Shown: positions 26,482 to 36,370 of the stretch, one piece after another
Numbering within the stretch: the first letter of the stretch is position 1
Layout of the letters: each line of letters starts with the position of its first letter
Assembly: GCA_018818785.1 (NCBI GenBank)
Contig: JAHIRF010000005.1
Span: 1-64,000 of the forward strand
Length of the DNA stretch: 64,000 nt
Direction: 5' to 3'
Source of the DNA: Thermoplasmatota archaeon
Lineage (GTDB): Archaea > Thermoplasmatota > Thermoplasmata > UBA10834
Program-made: the position numbers and the translations under genes
Notes under the pieces: model-generated
What the model saw: only the letters and a program-made list of their open reading frames with translations
What the model was told of the DNA's origin: nothing
Database searches by the model: none

Positions 26482-27508
26482 AGTCTCCGATGTCTTCGAG
26501 AGGGTCGAGACCAAGAAGGGAGAGTACCTCAAGACGAAGCTGACCCAGAGAGGGGAGGACATCGGACCTCATGGGGTCCGATTGACCAAGGGCGCCGTCC
26601 CCGACTATGTCAGCCTGACCAAGTTTCAGGATTTGTCCTGGCGCATAATGGGCAAGTTCGCGAGCGATAAGATGACCAGCGCCAACAACCAGGCCCTTGA
26701 GGAATCACTCACCAAGGCCCATATGAGGATACGGGTCGAAGAATACTATGCCTATGTGCTCATGAGCACTATCATCGCATTCGCCATAGGGGTGGTCATA
26801 GCAGTGGTCGTCGGCATCATCCTCTTCGGGGTGCTCGGCGTATCGATAATCGTCAGGATCATGATATCAGGCATAGCGATCGGTCTGTTACCCATGATGG
26901 CGTTCATGATGCTCATGGGATCACCGGCCTCCAAGGCCAAGTCGAGGGGCAGGGATATCGACAAGAGGATCGCGGCTGCTATGAGCTTCATCTCTGCCAT
27001 GGCATCGGCGGATGTCAACATAGATGTCATATTCAAGGAACTCTCGAGGCAGAAGGTCTACGGTGAGATCTCGGCGGAGTCCTCGTGGATCACGCGTGAT
27101 ACGGAACTACTGGGATCGGATATCCTGACCGCCATCAAGAAGGCTTCGAAGAGGTCACCCTCGGCCAAGTTCCAGGAGTTCCTGCAGGGTGTCGTCACCA
27201 CTTCCACATCAGGTGGGCAACTCAAGCCGTACTTCCTGCTCAAGGCGGATGAATACCAGAAGGAGAACAAGCTCGCCATGAAGTCCCAGATGGAGACGCT
27301 TGGCATGCTCGCCGAATCCTTCGTCACTGTCGTCGTTGCTTTCCCCCTGTTCCTTGTTCTCATCATGGCGATCATGGCAATCGTCGGTGGAGGTGACTCC
27401 AACATGATGGTCACGCTCCTGTACCTGATCGTCCTGGGGATGATCCCGATCTCGCAGTTTGGATTCATATTTGTCATTTGGAACATGTCACAGGAAGGGG
27501 CGATGTAG
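26465..27508 (+). CDS. TadC/FlaJ-like membrane protein (type II secretion system F-type)
   Basis: 347 residues. The polytopic platform component of the pilus machine. Hydrophobic segments are at about 96-140 (STIIAFAIGVVIAVVVGII, VSIIVRIMISGIAIGL) and 282-343 near the C-terminus, with a cytosolic region between them containing IAAAMSFISAMASADVNID. The GTG at 26465 sits inside a GGAGG-type ribosome-binding sequence (26461-26465), with only the codon itself overlapping it. A CTG at 26474 would have normal spacing, so the true start is uncertain. Overlaps the previous ATPase gene by 17 bases. Confidence 0.8.
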   Translation: MSTLPEVSDVFERVETKKGEYLKTKLTQRGEDIGPHGVRLTKGAVPDYVSLTKFQDLSWRIMGKFASDKMTSANNQALEESLTKAHMRIRVEEYYAYVLMSTIIAFAIGVVIAVVVGIILFGVLGVSIIVRIMISGIAIGLLPMMAFMMLMGSPASKAKSRGRDIDKRIAAAMSFISAMASADVNIDVIFKELSRQKVYGEISAESSWITRDTELLGSDILTAIKKASKRSPSAKFQEFLQGVVTTSTSGGQLKPYFLLKADEYQKENKLAMKSQMETLGMLAESFVTVVVAFPLFLVLIMAIMAIVGGGDSNMMVTLLYLIVLGMIPISQFGFIFVIWNMSQEGAM

Positions 27509-27509
27509 G

Positions 27510-28442
27510 ATGGCAACGAAGAAGCTCAGCCGGGCAGAACAGGAGAGGGCAATCAAGAAGATCCTTTCCACTGAGAAGTCCGACAAGACCAGAACCATCC
27601 TGGCAGGTTCGTTCGCCGCTGTGGGCATATGCGTGTTCTTGGCGATCATAGATGGGATAGGCAGCCTTTCGCTCCCGTTCGAACCGATCGATTACGTAAT
27701 CTTTGGGATATTGGCATTCCTTGCACCCTACGGGTTCTACACATCGGCGAAGGAGAAGCATATCAGGGAGATCGAGACCAGACTACCCGATTTCCTCAGA
27801 GATGTGGCGGAGGCCGGAAGGTTCGGCATGACGCTGGCGGACTCGATCGTCATCGCATCGTCCGGCAGATATGGCCGATTGACTCCGGAAATCAAGAAGA
27901 TGGCTGCGCAGATAGAATGGGGTGTGCCCGCATCTGAGGCCATCAGGTTGTTCTCGGAAAGGGTCAAGACACCTCTGGTCATAAGAATGACATCGATAAT
28001 CAGGAAGGCCAACGATGCTGGTGGCAACGTCGCCGATGTCCTCACCATGGTGTCCCATGATGCCAAGGAATCCATCCTCACACAGGAGGAGAGGAACGTG
28101 ACCATGTCGACCTATGTGATGGTCGTCTACATTTCATTCTTCGTGTTCATTGCGACAATATTGATCCTCAACCTGCAGTTCCTGCCCAAGATGGAGGAAG
28201 CAGGGACGACTGTGAACGAATCAGCTCAGGAAATGGGGTTGCAGGAGATTCCAGGAGTCAACATCAAGGTTGCCGTCATCGACGAAGTCGGATTCGTGTT
28301 CCTGCTTGCGATAGTGGTACATGCGGTCGGGGATGGAATACTCGCTGGTGTGATTCAGAAGGGTAGCATCCCCATAGGGATGAGGCACAGCTTCATCATG
28401 TTGGTCGCAGGATTCGTTTCCCTCAGAATACTGTTTGCGTGA
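27510..28442 (+). CDS. TadC/FlaJ-like membrane protein, second copy
   Basis: 310 residues from an ATG at 27510, preceded by AGGAAGGGG and one base after the previous stop. Hydrophobic pairs are at about 30-50 and 60-80, then at 208-235, 262-285 and the C-terminal 290-310 region. The middle contains LPDFLRDVAEAGRFGMTLADSI and KTPLVIRMTSIIRKANDAGGNVADVL, typical of the type II secretion F-type family. Two different platform-type proteins encoded side by side recall TadB/TadC pairs, although the pair here need not be orthologous. The stop overlaps the next gene's start. Confidence 0.82.
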   Translation: MATKKLSRAEQERAIKKILSTEKSDKTRTILAGSFAAVGICVFLAIIDGIGSLSLPFEPIDYVIFGILAFLAPYGFYTSAKEKHIREIETRLPDFLRDVAEAGRFGMTLADSIVIASSGRYGRLTPEIKKMAAQIEWGVPASEAIRLFSERVKTPLVIRMTSIIRKANDAGGNVADVLTMVSHDAKESILTQEERNVTMSTYVMVVYISFFVFIATILILNLQFLPKMEEAGTTVNESAQEMGLQEIPGVNIKVAVIDEVGFVFLLAIVVHAVGDGILAGVIQKGSIPIGMRHSFIMLVAGFVSLRILFA

Positions 28443-30193
28443 TTGAGATGTCTGAAACCGAGCAGGCCAAGATAGAAACGGAAGAACAGCAGCCAAACGC
28501 GCCTGAAGCAGATGAGACTCCCCCGCCAGAGGAGGAGAAGGCGAAGAGCGGAGGCTTTTTCGCAGCGTACTACGGTTTCCTTATGAAGATAAAGCCCAGA
28601 CCTGCGATGATCGCGATCACCAAGAACGAGGTGAAGGTCGATATCAGCCAGATCACGGAGATACCCAAGCTGACCGAGCCGAACATCGACGAGGTCGAGA
28701 TGGTCCCGGTCAAACAGAATTATTCATATGTCAGGATAAGGTACGACAACAAGGCCAACGAGTACACATATGAGGTGATCGAGCCTAAGCTGCTGGGGGA
28801 CGAGGCGGCTGTGCTCGCTCTGCTGAAAGAGACCCTCATCGCATCTGTCGAGAAGATGACCGAGGAGGAACCTTCCGAGAAGGAGAAGTACCTCAGACGG
28901 ATTATCGAGGAGCTCATGGACCAGCTGGGCATCTCGTTGCATCCAGTATCCAAGGAGAGGGTGATGTACTATCTCCTCAGGGATTTCCTCGGCTACGGCG
29001 TCATCGACGTGATGATGACCGAACCCAATGTTGAGGACTGCTCGTGCGATGGAGTCGACGTCCCGTTGTACATCTATCACAGGAAATACGGCTCAATCAG
29101 GTCCAACCTCAGGTTCGAGAAGGAGGTGGAACTCGATGGTTTCGTTGTATGGCTTGCTCAGAAGTGCGGCAAGCACATCTCGGTTGCGAGCCCACTTCTG
29201 GACGCTACGATCCCGGACGGCTCCAGACTGCAGGCGACCCTCGGGAAGCATGTCACGAAGAGGGGTTCGTCATTCACAATCAGACGGTTCAAGGAGAACC
29301 CTTTCACTCCGCTCGACCTACTCAAATTCAAGACGATGAGCACGGAGATGATGGCATACCTCTGGATAGGCATCGAGCATGGAGAATCGATGCTCGTGTG
29401 TGGAGGTACCGCGAGTGGAAAGACCACGACCTTGAACGCCGTTCTCCTTTTCATCCCCCCGCAGATGAAGATCGTCTCCATCGAGGACACCAGGGAGCTC
29501 AACCTACCACATGAGAACTGGGTCCCGGGACTGACCCGAGAAGGCTTCGGTGGGAAGAGCATGATCACTGGAAGATCTTCCGGCGAGATAGACATGTTCG
29601 ACTTGCTCACGGCAGCCATGAGACAGAGGCCTCAGTATCTGATGGTCGGTGAGGTCAGAGGCAAGGAAGCGTATGTCGTGTTCCAGGCCATGGCAACTGG
29701 CAAGACCTGCTATTCCACGTTCCATGCAGAGGATGTCCAGGCGATGGTTCACAGGATGGAGAACGACCCCATCAACCTGCCCAGGGCATTGATAACCGCC
29801 CTCAATATCGTGCTATTGCAGGCTCAGGTCAAGGTCGGGACCAAGATGACCAGACGAGTCAAGTCACTGACGGAGATCGTCGGCATCGACCCCGAGACCG
29901 ATGAGCTGATCACAAACTCCGTCTACACGTGGAATCCAGCAGATGACACTTTCAACTACAGCGGTCACAGCTACGTGTACGAGAAGGTCAGAATGGCCAG
30001 AAACTGGGCACCTCGCGAGATGGAAAGGGAGATCAAGAGGCGTGTCGACATTCTCGAGTACATGAAGAAGATGAGCATCGACAATCACAAGAAGGTTGCC
30101 ACCATCATATCTGCATATTACAAGGATCCTGACAAGGTGATGAAAGAGGTCCGGGCGAAACTGGCAGAGACTGGACCTCCTCAGCGAACCTGA
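28439..30193 (+). CDS. Type II/IV secretion-system ATPase, TadA/FlaI-like (copy 2)
   Basis: 584 residues from a GTG at 28439 overlapping the previous stop; an ATG at 28448 is the alternative. An acidic, proline-rich N-terminal 35 residues differs from copy 1. The core has YGVIDVMMTEPNVEDCSCDG, Walker A GGTASGKTTTLN, IEDTRELNLPHENW, Walker B LMVGEVRGKE, and KTCYSTFHAED. Sequence similarity with copy 1 is high throughout (for example SFTIRRFKE followed by PFTP in both), so the pair arose by duplication. Both keep intact nucleotide-binding motifs, which suggests either a heteromeric ATPase or separate extension and retraction roles. Confidence 0.9.
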   Translation: MIEMSETEQAKIETEEQQPNAPEADETPPPEEEKAKSGGFFAAYYGFLMKIKPRPAMIAITKNEVKVDISQITEIPKLTEPNIDEVEMVPVKQNYSYVRIRYDNKANEYTYEVIEPKLLGDEAAVLALLKETLIASVEKMTEEEPSEKEKYLRRIIEELMDQLGISLHPVSKERVMYYLLRDFLGYGVIDVMMTEPNVEDCSCDGVDVPLYIYHRKYGSIRSNLRFEKEVELDGFVVWLAQKCGKHISVASPLLDATIPDGSRLQATLGKHVTKRGSSFTIRRFKENPFTPLDLLKFKTMSTEMMAYLWIGIEHGESMLVCGGTASGKTTTLNAVLLFIPPQMKIVSIEDTRELNLPHENWVPGLTREGFGGKSMITGRSSGEIDMFDLLTAAMRQRPQYLMVGEVRGKEAYVVFQAMATGKTCYSTFHAEDVQAMVHRMENDPINLPRALITALNIVLLQAQVKVGTKMTRRVKSLTEIVGIDPETDELITNSVYTWNPADDTFNYSGHSYVYEKVRMARNWAPREMEREIKRRVDILEYMKKMSIDNHKKVATIISAYYKDPDKVMKEVRAKLAETGPPQRT

Positions 30194-30327
30194 TTTCGAT
30201 GATCCCGTTCTCGATAGACATCATGTATGCAATGAGCCGCGGCTCGATACAATACACATTAGTGGCATTGAAACATAAGAAATGAAAAACCGTCAAAGGG
30301 TTTGTGAGTTTTGAGGATGGCAGCAAC

Positions 30328-33300
30328 CTACTGCTGATCCTCGTCGGTGTAGGATCCGTTGCCTTCGTTACCCGAATCCCTGGCTATAGGAGTCTTGATG
30401 ATCTTCTTCGGGACCACCTTTCGATCGATGGGCCTTCTGATGACCATCTTCGGTGCTGCAGCCTGGGGAGGGCGCGGTTGTTCTGAAGTTCTCTCGCCTG
30501 ATGGGGCGGGTTCGACTCCAGATGATTCTGGCAACGCCTCGTCTGAGGACGGTGGGGTGGGAGGTTGCCTTCCGGGAGGCACTTCCGTCTCGACTCCGAA
30601 GACCGTGCCACACTTGTGGCATACAGTCGATTCCTTCGGGTTCATCGTGCCACAGACAGGGCACGGTACTGGTCCCTCCTTCCGCTTCTCCTCTTCCTTC
30701 GCGAGCCAATCATCGAACGAGATATATGTCGGCTGGGTTGCCCACCACTCTTCGAACTTCTTGTCGCTAAACTTCTTGCCGAGTTCGGGCTTCGCCAACT
30801 CACGGTACTTCGAGACCATCTCATCGTACTCGCGCCTCATCTTCTCGAGGTAATCCTCCTCGCCAATCTCCTCGCCGACGAACTTCACGCCGCAGTTGGG
30901 GCACTCGGTCGATTCCGCAGGCACCCATGCTCCGCACTCAGAGCATTTCATCGTGCCGACTTCGAACTCAACTCCACACTTCGGGCATCTCTTGTTCCCA
31001 GCCGGGATGAATGCGCCGCATTCTCCACACTCGACCAGTTTGCCGAGACCTCTGAAATAGATATAAGCAGTGACACCGAGGACGGACCCGACGATCACGC
31101 CGATTATCACGAGCCAGACCCACAACGCGATGCCGCGTCCAGAGACCTCGCCATCTATGCTTATCGTAAGCGAGAAGCTAGGCTGCTCGTCTCCAAGAAT
31201 CACTGGGACCAGCGTGTACTGACCAGTCTCCAGACTTGTCAGGAGCACCACTGTGAATGATGCTTGGCCTGTAGCGGATGTCGAAATCGGATCGGCGCGC
31301 ACGAGGACGATGCCATCAGGGCTCACGAGGTTCACGGAAACGCCTGGCAGCCCAGATACCGCTTCCTCGTTACCAACATCCGGCGCAGTCGCACCATAGT
31401 AGACATACAAGGTCACGAGGGCGTTGTCGCCCGCCTTGTACTCGCCCGTGTCGGCGTTCGCAGTCACGGCGATGTGATACACGAGATCGACGATTTCGAA
31501 ATCAATCGCTGCTTCGTTGTTCGTCTCGTCCTTCTCATTCGTATAGTTGTTATCATAGTCGACGTGTACGGATATGGAATATGTTCCACCGATCGTCTGG
31601 TTTATCGTATACTGCATGAAAACAGGCGTCATCATACCCATACCCCAAGGTATGTTTGTCTCCCTTATGCCAATCTCATACACCAGAGACCCGAATGTGA
31701 GGTTGAATTTGATGCTCACACTTCCGGGGTCTGTCCCACCCAGGTTGTAGATGTTGGCCGTGATCGTGATCAGTCTCCCGAATTCATGAGCATTCGAGCC
31801 GTCGTCCACGGAGATGTCATCTACGCCGACTTTGAAGTCCTCGCGGATATCAAGGACGGTTATCGCGGCGGTCTCGACGTTGTTTGTCAGGTCGGTCTCC
31901 ATCACTGCCCCAAGGGGGTTCGCTTCCATGGTGAACGTAAACACAGTATCGTTCACCACAGTAGGTGTGGAATACGCGAACTCGACCGAGAATTGATCAT
32001 TCTCGTTGAGAATGCCATACAGTGTTTGATAATAGATCTCCTCCGATGAGTCACCATAGTTCACAGTCAACGATACTACAGGGTTCGAGACAGGAGCCTC
32101 GCCCATGTTGTATAGCACCGATTGGACATATACGACCTGACCACCAGGCACGTTCGTCGCAGTGTCTAGCGGGTTGCCGGCCATGAATTCTATGGTATCC
32201 AATGTGAGATCGGCATAGTCCATGACTCGGATCAGGACTGATTGCTGGTTGTTGGTGAATGATAGCTCATCGAAATCCGGGGTTCCGCCCAGTCCACCGT
32301 TGATCACAACCCATATTGTGAAAGTTCCGACGCTGCTCGGAGTCCATGCTATATGGGCGGTCACCTGGCTGCTCGGTGTTATAGTCGAGATCTCTGTCGA
32401 ATTCAGAAGAGTTGCTGTCGTGCGTTCGACTCCGATCAAGAACTCAACCAAGACATCTTCTGCGACAGCATCACCATAGTTCTCGATTGTTGCATAGATT
32501 GTGCATGGAGTGTTATACACGACATTCATCGGCTCGAACGAGATAGCACCAGAATTTATGGCGAGATCGGGAAGTATGACTGTGGACATCCTCAGCACGG
32601 CGAATGTTGCATTCTCCGTCAATGGCGCCGTATACGGCATGACACCGATGGATATCGTCTGATCCGAGAAGTGTAGGACACCGTCACTCAAGTATGTCGA
32701 ATTGATCTTGTAGTTGCCGATGAACGTTGAGCCTTCGGATGTCAGTATTGTCCCTAGGGAATTGATTCGTGCTATCCCTGATTCGTTGCTGACTGCGCTC
32801 GACCAGTATGTATTGTTCACGAAGAACCATGCCGAAACAGTCGCTCCAGAAAGCTCATTTTCTCCGCCATCCAGGACGGTGACGTGAATCCACCTGTAGA
32901 TCAATGCTATTGCATCATCCTTCACCACGATTGATGGTACAGTCGAGTTCGTAAACTCTCCCAATGCATTGCCAGATAGTACTGGCGCCACAGAAAGCGT
33001 TGAGTCAACGACCACGATCCTAGCCGAAGAGTCCCATGAAGTGGTTATCTTGCCTTCGAAGGCAGTATCTCTGAGAATCACAAGTGCATCATCCATGGCG
33101 ATTATGTTCACGCCATTCATGGTCGATCCTGTGACTTCGAGCGTGCCGTGACCCTTCACAATGATGTTAATCGCGAGTGCGCTGTTGACCTTAGAGTCCT
33201 CGATCACGAGGTTTGCAGTCCCATCGACATAGACGGTCCTCTCATTCGCTATTGATTGGACCAACTCAAAGACCGCGTTCCTCAATGTCAGAGTCCCATC

Positions 33301-35130
33301 TGATGCTACGATGACATCGCCCGCGTGGTAGTAGCTCATGTTCTCAATCAATAGGTCTGGTGGAACAACAAGCCACTTGGACGGATCGGGGCTCTCTGCA
33401 GATATGCCCTGAACATCGACAGTCATATCGAATTGTTGATCCGAGGAAGTCATTGCAGGATAGGCAGGGAATGAGAAGGTCTCAGTGGAACTATATGTGA
33501 CTGTATCAATCTCAGTGCTGCCAGTGATCCCGTATGATCCTACAAAGACAGAGTTGCTAGATCCGCCACTTGTTATCATATCTGTGAGATATGGGATGGT
33601 CGCTCTTCCATCAGCCTTCGTAACAAGGTAACTTTCTGAAGTCTCATCCATATAATTGAGAATTTCGAGCGGAGGAGCTTCGCCAATTCCATTCGCCGTG
33701 AAGTACAAGGCATTCTCGCCCTCAAGTTCGGTCGAACCAGTGAATGTAGCACTGATGGTCGCACCTGGAATCGGGACGCCGTATTCATCTCCGATTGTGA
33801 CATTTAACCATCGATAAATGTATGCATCTCCTCCAACCGTGAACATCAGCCAGAGTCTGTCGAATTCGATAGAACCTGTTCCTGCGGCACCATTGTTGAT
33901 GAATCGAATGTCGGTGTCCAGTACATCTCCAACCGTCTGCAATGATGTTACTGGAAGTTCGGAGTACCAAGTCCCAGATGGACTAGATACCGAGGGTGCT
34001 ATGCCAGTAGATGAATAGCTTCCACCGTCAGGTGCCCATTGAATCGAATTTGTCCCCGCATATGTAGGTGAGACTGAATAGCTGGCTACGAGAGTAATGG
34101 AGCTCACTTCTAATGCAGCGCCCAATAGACTTGGACCCCAAGTATCGATAGCGAGAGTCTCCTGGGCAGCGACTTCGTATGTTGAACCATCGACAATCGC
34201 AAGACTTGCGATACTCTGGCCAGTATTATCTGCGACACCTTTTGTCAAAGGACTTGCAGGCGTTGTGTCCTCACCATCAGACAAAATAGCTGGGGCACGT
34301 GACGCATATGCTCCAGAATATTCGTCAAAGGTGCAACCATAGAGATATGCATGTGAGGTATTGCTTATGACCATCACATTATGAGTGGACAGGTCGTATG
34401 CGCTGAGCGCAGGGCCGAAGTCGACACTGATGTAGCTGTTGACTGCCAACAGAGTCGATTCTCCACTCAGTGTGAAGTTGCTGGCGACAAGACCCAGGAC
34501 AGGATATTCTGGGATACTTGTGATCTCGGAGTCGAACATCATTATCGAACCGTCGATGACTGAGATCGCGGGTCCGTCATCCGCGGTGTCAGTGGCGATT
34601 GTTGGCGATCCCGAGATATACAACGATATATCCTCTGCAGACAGCGCCTCGATTGTACTGTCATACAGTATCAGCTCGCCACCGTTCTGTACGGTGATCG
34701 TGCCTGGGAAACTGAATAACGACTTCGCGGACGCTACGAGCGTCCCTCCATCGATATCAACATCAAGGAACGGCCAAGGATCGATCTGGTCCAGGTAGGT
34801 CGTGAGAGTGCCATGCTCAAGAGTCATGGTTCCACCGGCAGTGACCGTCACCGTCCGTTGAACACCCACGTTGCTGATCACCAGCAAAGAGGCGTTCCGT
34901 ACAATCAGCTCCCCACCACTGACGAGAATATCACCATCTACAGGTTGGTCCACATTCTCGACTGTGTATGTGCCGGCAGTTACAATCAGGTCACCGATAG
35001 GTGTCTGTGCAGCGATAGGCGCGGGATTCGACATTACGAATAGCCCCGCGAACGCCGACAGCACGAATGTGGCGACAATCAATGCGCTCAGAGATCTGTT
35101 GGCCTGAAGAGGGCCAGCTCTGTGTTCCAT
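30328..35130 (-). CDS. Giant surface protein: signal peptide, beta-rich ectodomain, CARDB-like repeats, TM helix, cytosolic zinc ribbons
   Basis: 1600 residues from an ATG at 35130. A signal peptide or anchor (LSALIVATFVLSAFAGLFVMS) is followed by repeated beta-helix-like segments (GTITVQNGGELILYDSTIEAL, GTLTLRNAVFELV, DALVILRDTAF) and, in the second half, CARDB-like adhesion or Ig-like domains (DLAINSGAISFEPMNVV, DLTLDTIEFMAG, VGVDDISVDDG). One transmembrane helix (ALWVWLVIIGVIVGSVLGVTAY) precedes a cytosolic tail. The tail carries three zinc ribbons (CGECGAFIP and CPKCG; CSECGAWVP and CPNCG; CPVCGTMNP and CHKCG), a helical stretch and a basic end (RRPIDRKVVPKKIIKTPI). Start has GGTG upstream and a TATA box at 35182-35194. 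Function unknown; a transmembrane sensor or linker is an inference. Confidence 0.8.
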   Translation of the reverse strand: MEHRAGPLQANRSLSALIVATFVLSAFAGLFVMSNPAPIAAQTPIGDLIVTAGTYTVENVDQPVDGDILVSGGELIVRNASLLVISNVGVQRTVTVTAGGTMTLEHGTLTTYLDQIDPWPFLDVDIDGGTLVASAKSLFSFPGTITVQNGGELILYDSTIEALSAEDISLYISGSPTIATDTADDGPAISVIDGSIMMFDSEITSIPEYPVLGLVASNFTLSGESTLLAVNSYISVDFGPALSAYDLSTHNVMVISNTSHAYLYGCTFDEYSGAYASRAPAILSDGEDTTPASPLTKGVADNTGQSIASLAIVDGSTYEVAAQETLAIDTWGPSLLGAALEVSSITLVASYSVSPTYAGTNSIQWAPDGGSYSSTGIAPSVSSPSGTWYSELPVTSLQTVGDVLDTDIRFINNGAAGTGSIEFDRLWLMFTVGGDAYIYRWLNVTIGDEYGVPIPGATISATFTGSTELEGENALYFTANGIGEAPPLEILNYMDETSESYLVTKADGRATIPYLTDMITSGGSSNSVFVGSYGITGSTEIDTVTYSSTETFSFPAYPAMTSSDQQFDMTVDVQGISAESPDPSKWLVVPPDLLIENMSYYHAGDVIVASDGTLTLRNAVFELVQSIANERTVYVDGTANLVIEDSKVNSALAINIIVKGHGTLEVTGSTMNGVNIIAMDDALVILRDTAFEGKITTSWDSSARIVVVDSTLSVAPVLSGNALGEFTNSTVPSIVVKDDAIALIYRWIHVTVLDGGENELSGATVSAWFFVNNTYWSSAVSNESGIARINSLGTILTSEGSTFIGNYKINSTYLSDGVLHFSDQTISIGVMPYTAPLTENATFAVLRMSTVILPDLAINSGAISFEPMNVVYNTPCTIYATIENYGDAVAEDVLVEFLIGVERTTATLLNSTEISTITPSSQVTAHIAWTPSSVGTFTIWVVINGGLGGTPDFDELSFTNNQQSVLIRVMDYADLTLDTIEFMAGNPLDTATNVPGGQVVYVQSVLYNMGEAPVSNPVVSLTVNYGDSSEEIYYQTLYGILNENDQFSVEFAYSTPTVVNDTVFTFTMEANPLGAVMETDLTNNVETAAITVLDIREDFKVGVDDISVDDGSNAHEFGRLITITANIYNLGGTDPGSVSIKFNLTFGSLVYEIGIRETNIPWGMGMMTPVFMQYTINQTIGGTYSISVHVDYDNNYTNEKDETNNEAAIDFEIVDLVYHIAVTANADTGEYKAGDNALVTLYVYYGATAPDVGNEEAVSGLPGVSVNLVSPDGIVLVRADPISTSATGQASFTVVLLTSLETGQYTLVPVILGDEQPSFSLTISIDGEVSGRGIALWVWLVIIGVIVGSVLGVTAYIYFRGLGKLVECGECGAFIPAGNKRCPKCGVEFEVGTMKCSECGAWVPAESTECPNCGVKFVGEEIGEEDYLEKMRREYDEMVSKYRELAKPELGKKFSDKKFEEWWATQPTYISFDDWLAKEEEKRKEGPVPCPVCGTMNPKESTVCHKCGTVFGVETEVPPGRQPPTPPSSDEALPESSGVEPAPSGERTSEQPRPPQAAAPKMVIRRPIDRKVVPKKIIKTPIARDSGNEGNGSYTDEDQQ

Positions 35131-35181
35131 AAGTTCACCCACCCAGATGCTGGGTATTGCGAATCAAAGTAAGCAGTTCGG

Positions 35182-35194
35182 CTATATAAAAAGC
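35182..35194 (-). promoter_or_regulatory. TATA box of the giant surface protein gene
   Basis: Minus strand reads GCTTTTTATATAG, about 52-64 bases upstream of the ATG at 35130, giving a leader of roughly 28 bases. Confidence 0.55.
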
Positions 35195-35240
35195 TATTTG
35201 CCACATTTTCATGACAAAGAAGGGTTTGAGTAGATGCTGG

Positions 35241-36251
35241 CTAAGCAACCTTTTTCTTGACGATCTTCTTGACAAAGACCTGCGGCGGCTTCTTCTGTTC
35301 CTCTGAGATCTTCGCCTCGTCGCGACTCCCTTCGCCATCCGCCTCTAATTGTGCCGCTCTCAGATCAGAGCCGCAGGCGTAGCACATTATCGCACTCTTG
35401 CTGACCAGCGTCTTACACTTCGGACAGGACACCTCATCCTCCTCGGATGATTCGGCATCGGTCTCTTGGTCAGATGGCGCCTCAGACATCTCCTCTGGCT
35501 CGACATCCCTCAGTTGGTGACCGCATGAATAGCACATTATGGCATCCTTGCTAATGACGGTCCTGCACCGTGGACATTCGGTCTCATCGTCGCCAAGATC
35601 AGGCTTTGCCGTTTCCATGGCATCGGCCTGCTCCATAGAGGCGTTCTCGATCACTTCGGTCTGCCTATTTAGGAGTTTTCTGGCATCTTCCGAGAGTCTC
35701 TCGCGATCATTCCGGATGGATTCCTCCTCCGCTGCCAGGGAACGCTCACGCGATATGAGCGAATCTCGCCTCGATGCCACTTGTTCCATGAGTCTCTGGA
35801 GTTCCTCCTCGGACTTCTTCATCTGATCTTCCCGATCGAGGAGATCCTTGCGTTTTTGCGTCGCCTCGGCCTGGGCGCGCGACGATTCCGATAACGAGGT
35901 CGCGGCTTCCAGCTCCCTCGCCTCCGCGCTCGCCAGTGCAACCTTCGATCGTTCCTCGAGTTTCAGGACCTCGGCATTCTTCGCATCCATCTGAGCTACG
36001 CTATTCTGGACGGACTCCTCACGGGCTGTGATCTCTGACACCTTGATCTCGAGGGACGATTCTCTCTCCCTCAAGGCATCTTCCTTCTCGCGGAGCCTCT
36101 GCTCACCTGACTCCAGTTCGGCCTTCATCTTCTGAAGTTCGGACTTCTGGGTCTGAACGTCTTGGTCCTTCTTGCGGACCTCGGCCTCCTGGGTCCTGAG
36201 GCTCTTGACTGCGTCTTCGATTATCTGCGAAATGCTCTGGTCTTCTGTCAT
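35241..36251 (-). CDS. Coiled-coil protein with duplicated zinc ribbon and basic tail
   Basis: 336 residues, start ATG at 36251 with GGTGAGG upstream. Residues 10-205 form a nearly uninterrupted acidic/basic coiled coil. Two near-identical zinc ribbons follow (CPRCRTVISKDAIMCYSCG and CPKCKTLVSKSAIMCYACG). The C-terminus ends PPQVFVKKIVKKKVA. This basic tail resembles the KVVPKKIIKTPI end of the adjacent giant surface protein. It is downstream of the KaiC-like gene and probably co-transcribed with it. The arrangement parallels the zinc-ribbon/coiled-coil/KaiC fusion at 20434, here divided between two genes. Not a known enzyme; likely a scaffold. Confidence 0.75.
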   Translation of the reverse strand: MTEDQSISQIIEDAVKSLRTQEAEVRKKDQDVQTQKSELQKMKAELESGEQRLREKEDALRERESSLEIKVSEITAREESVQNSVAQMDAKNAEVLKLEERSKVALASAEARELEAATSLSESSRAQAEATQKRKDLLDREDQMKKSEEELQRLMEQVASRRDSLISRERSLAAEEESIRNDRERLSEDARKLLNRQTEVIENASMEQADAMETAKPDLGDDETECPRCRTVISKDAIMCYSCGHQLRDVEPEEMSEAPSDQETDAESSEEDEVSCPKCKTLVSKSAIMCYACGSDLRAAQLEADGEGSRDEAKISEEQKKPPQVFVKKIVKKKVA

Positions 36252-36370
36252 CGCCGATTCCTCACCTTGTTGACAATGTCATTCGTGATACGCGCCAAAT
36301 CCCAGAGGGACGGAAGGCGCGTACTCGTAGGGTTTCACGCAACACGAGCCGCGTCGGCCATGTCGCCTCG

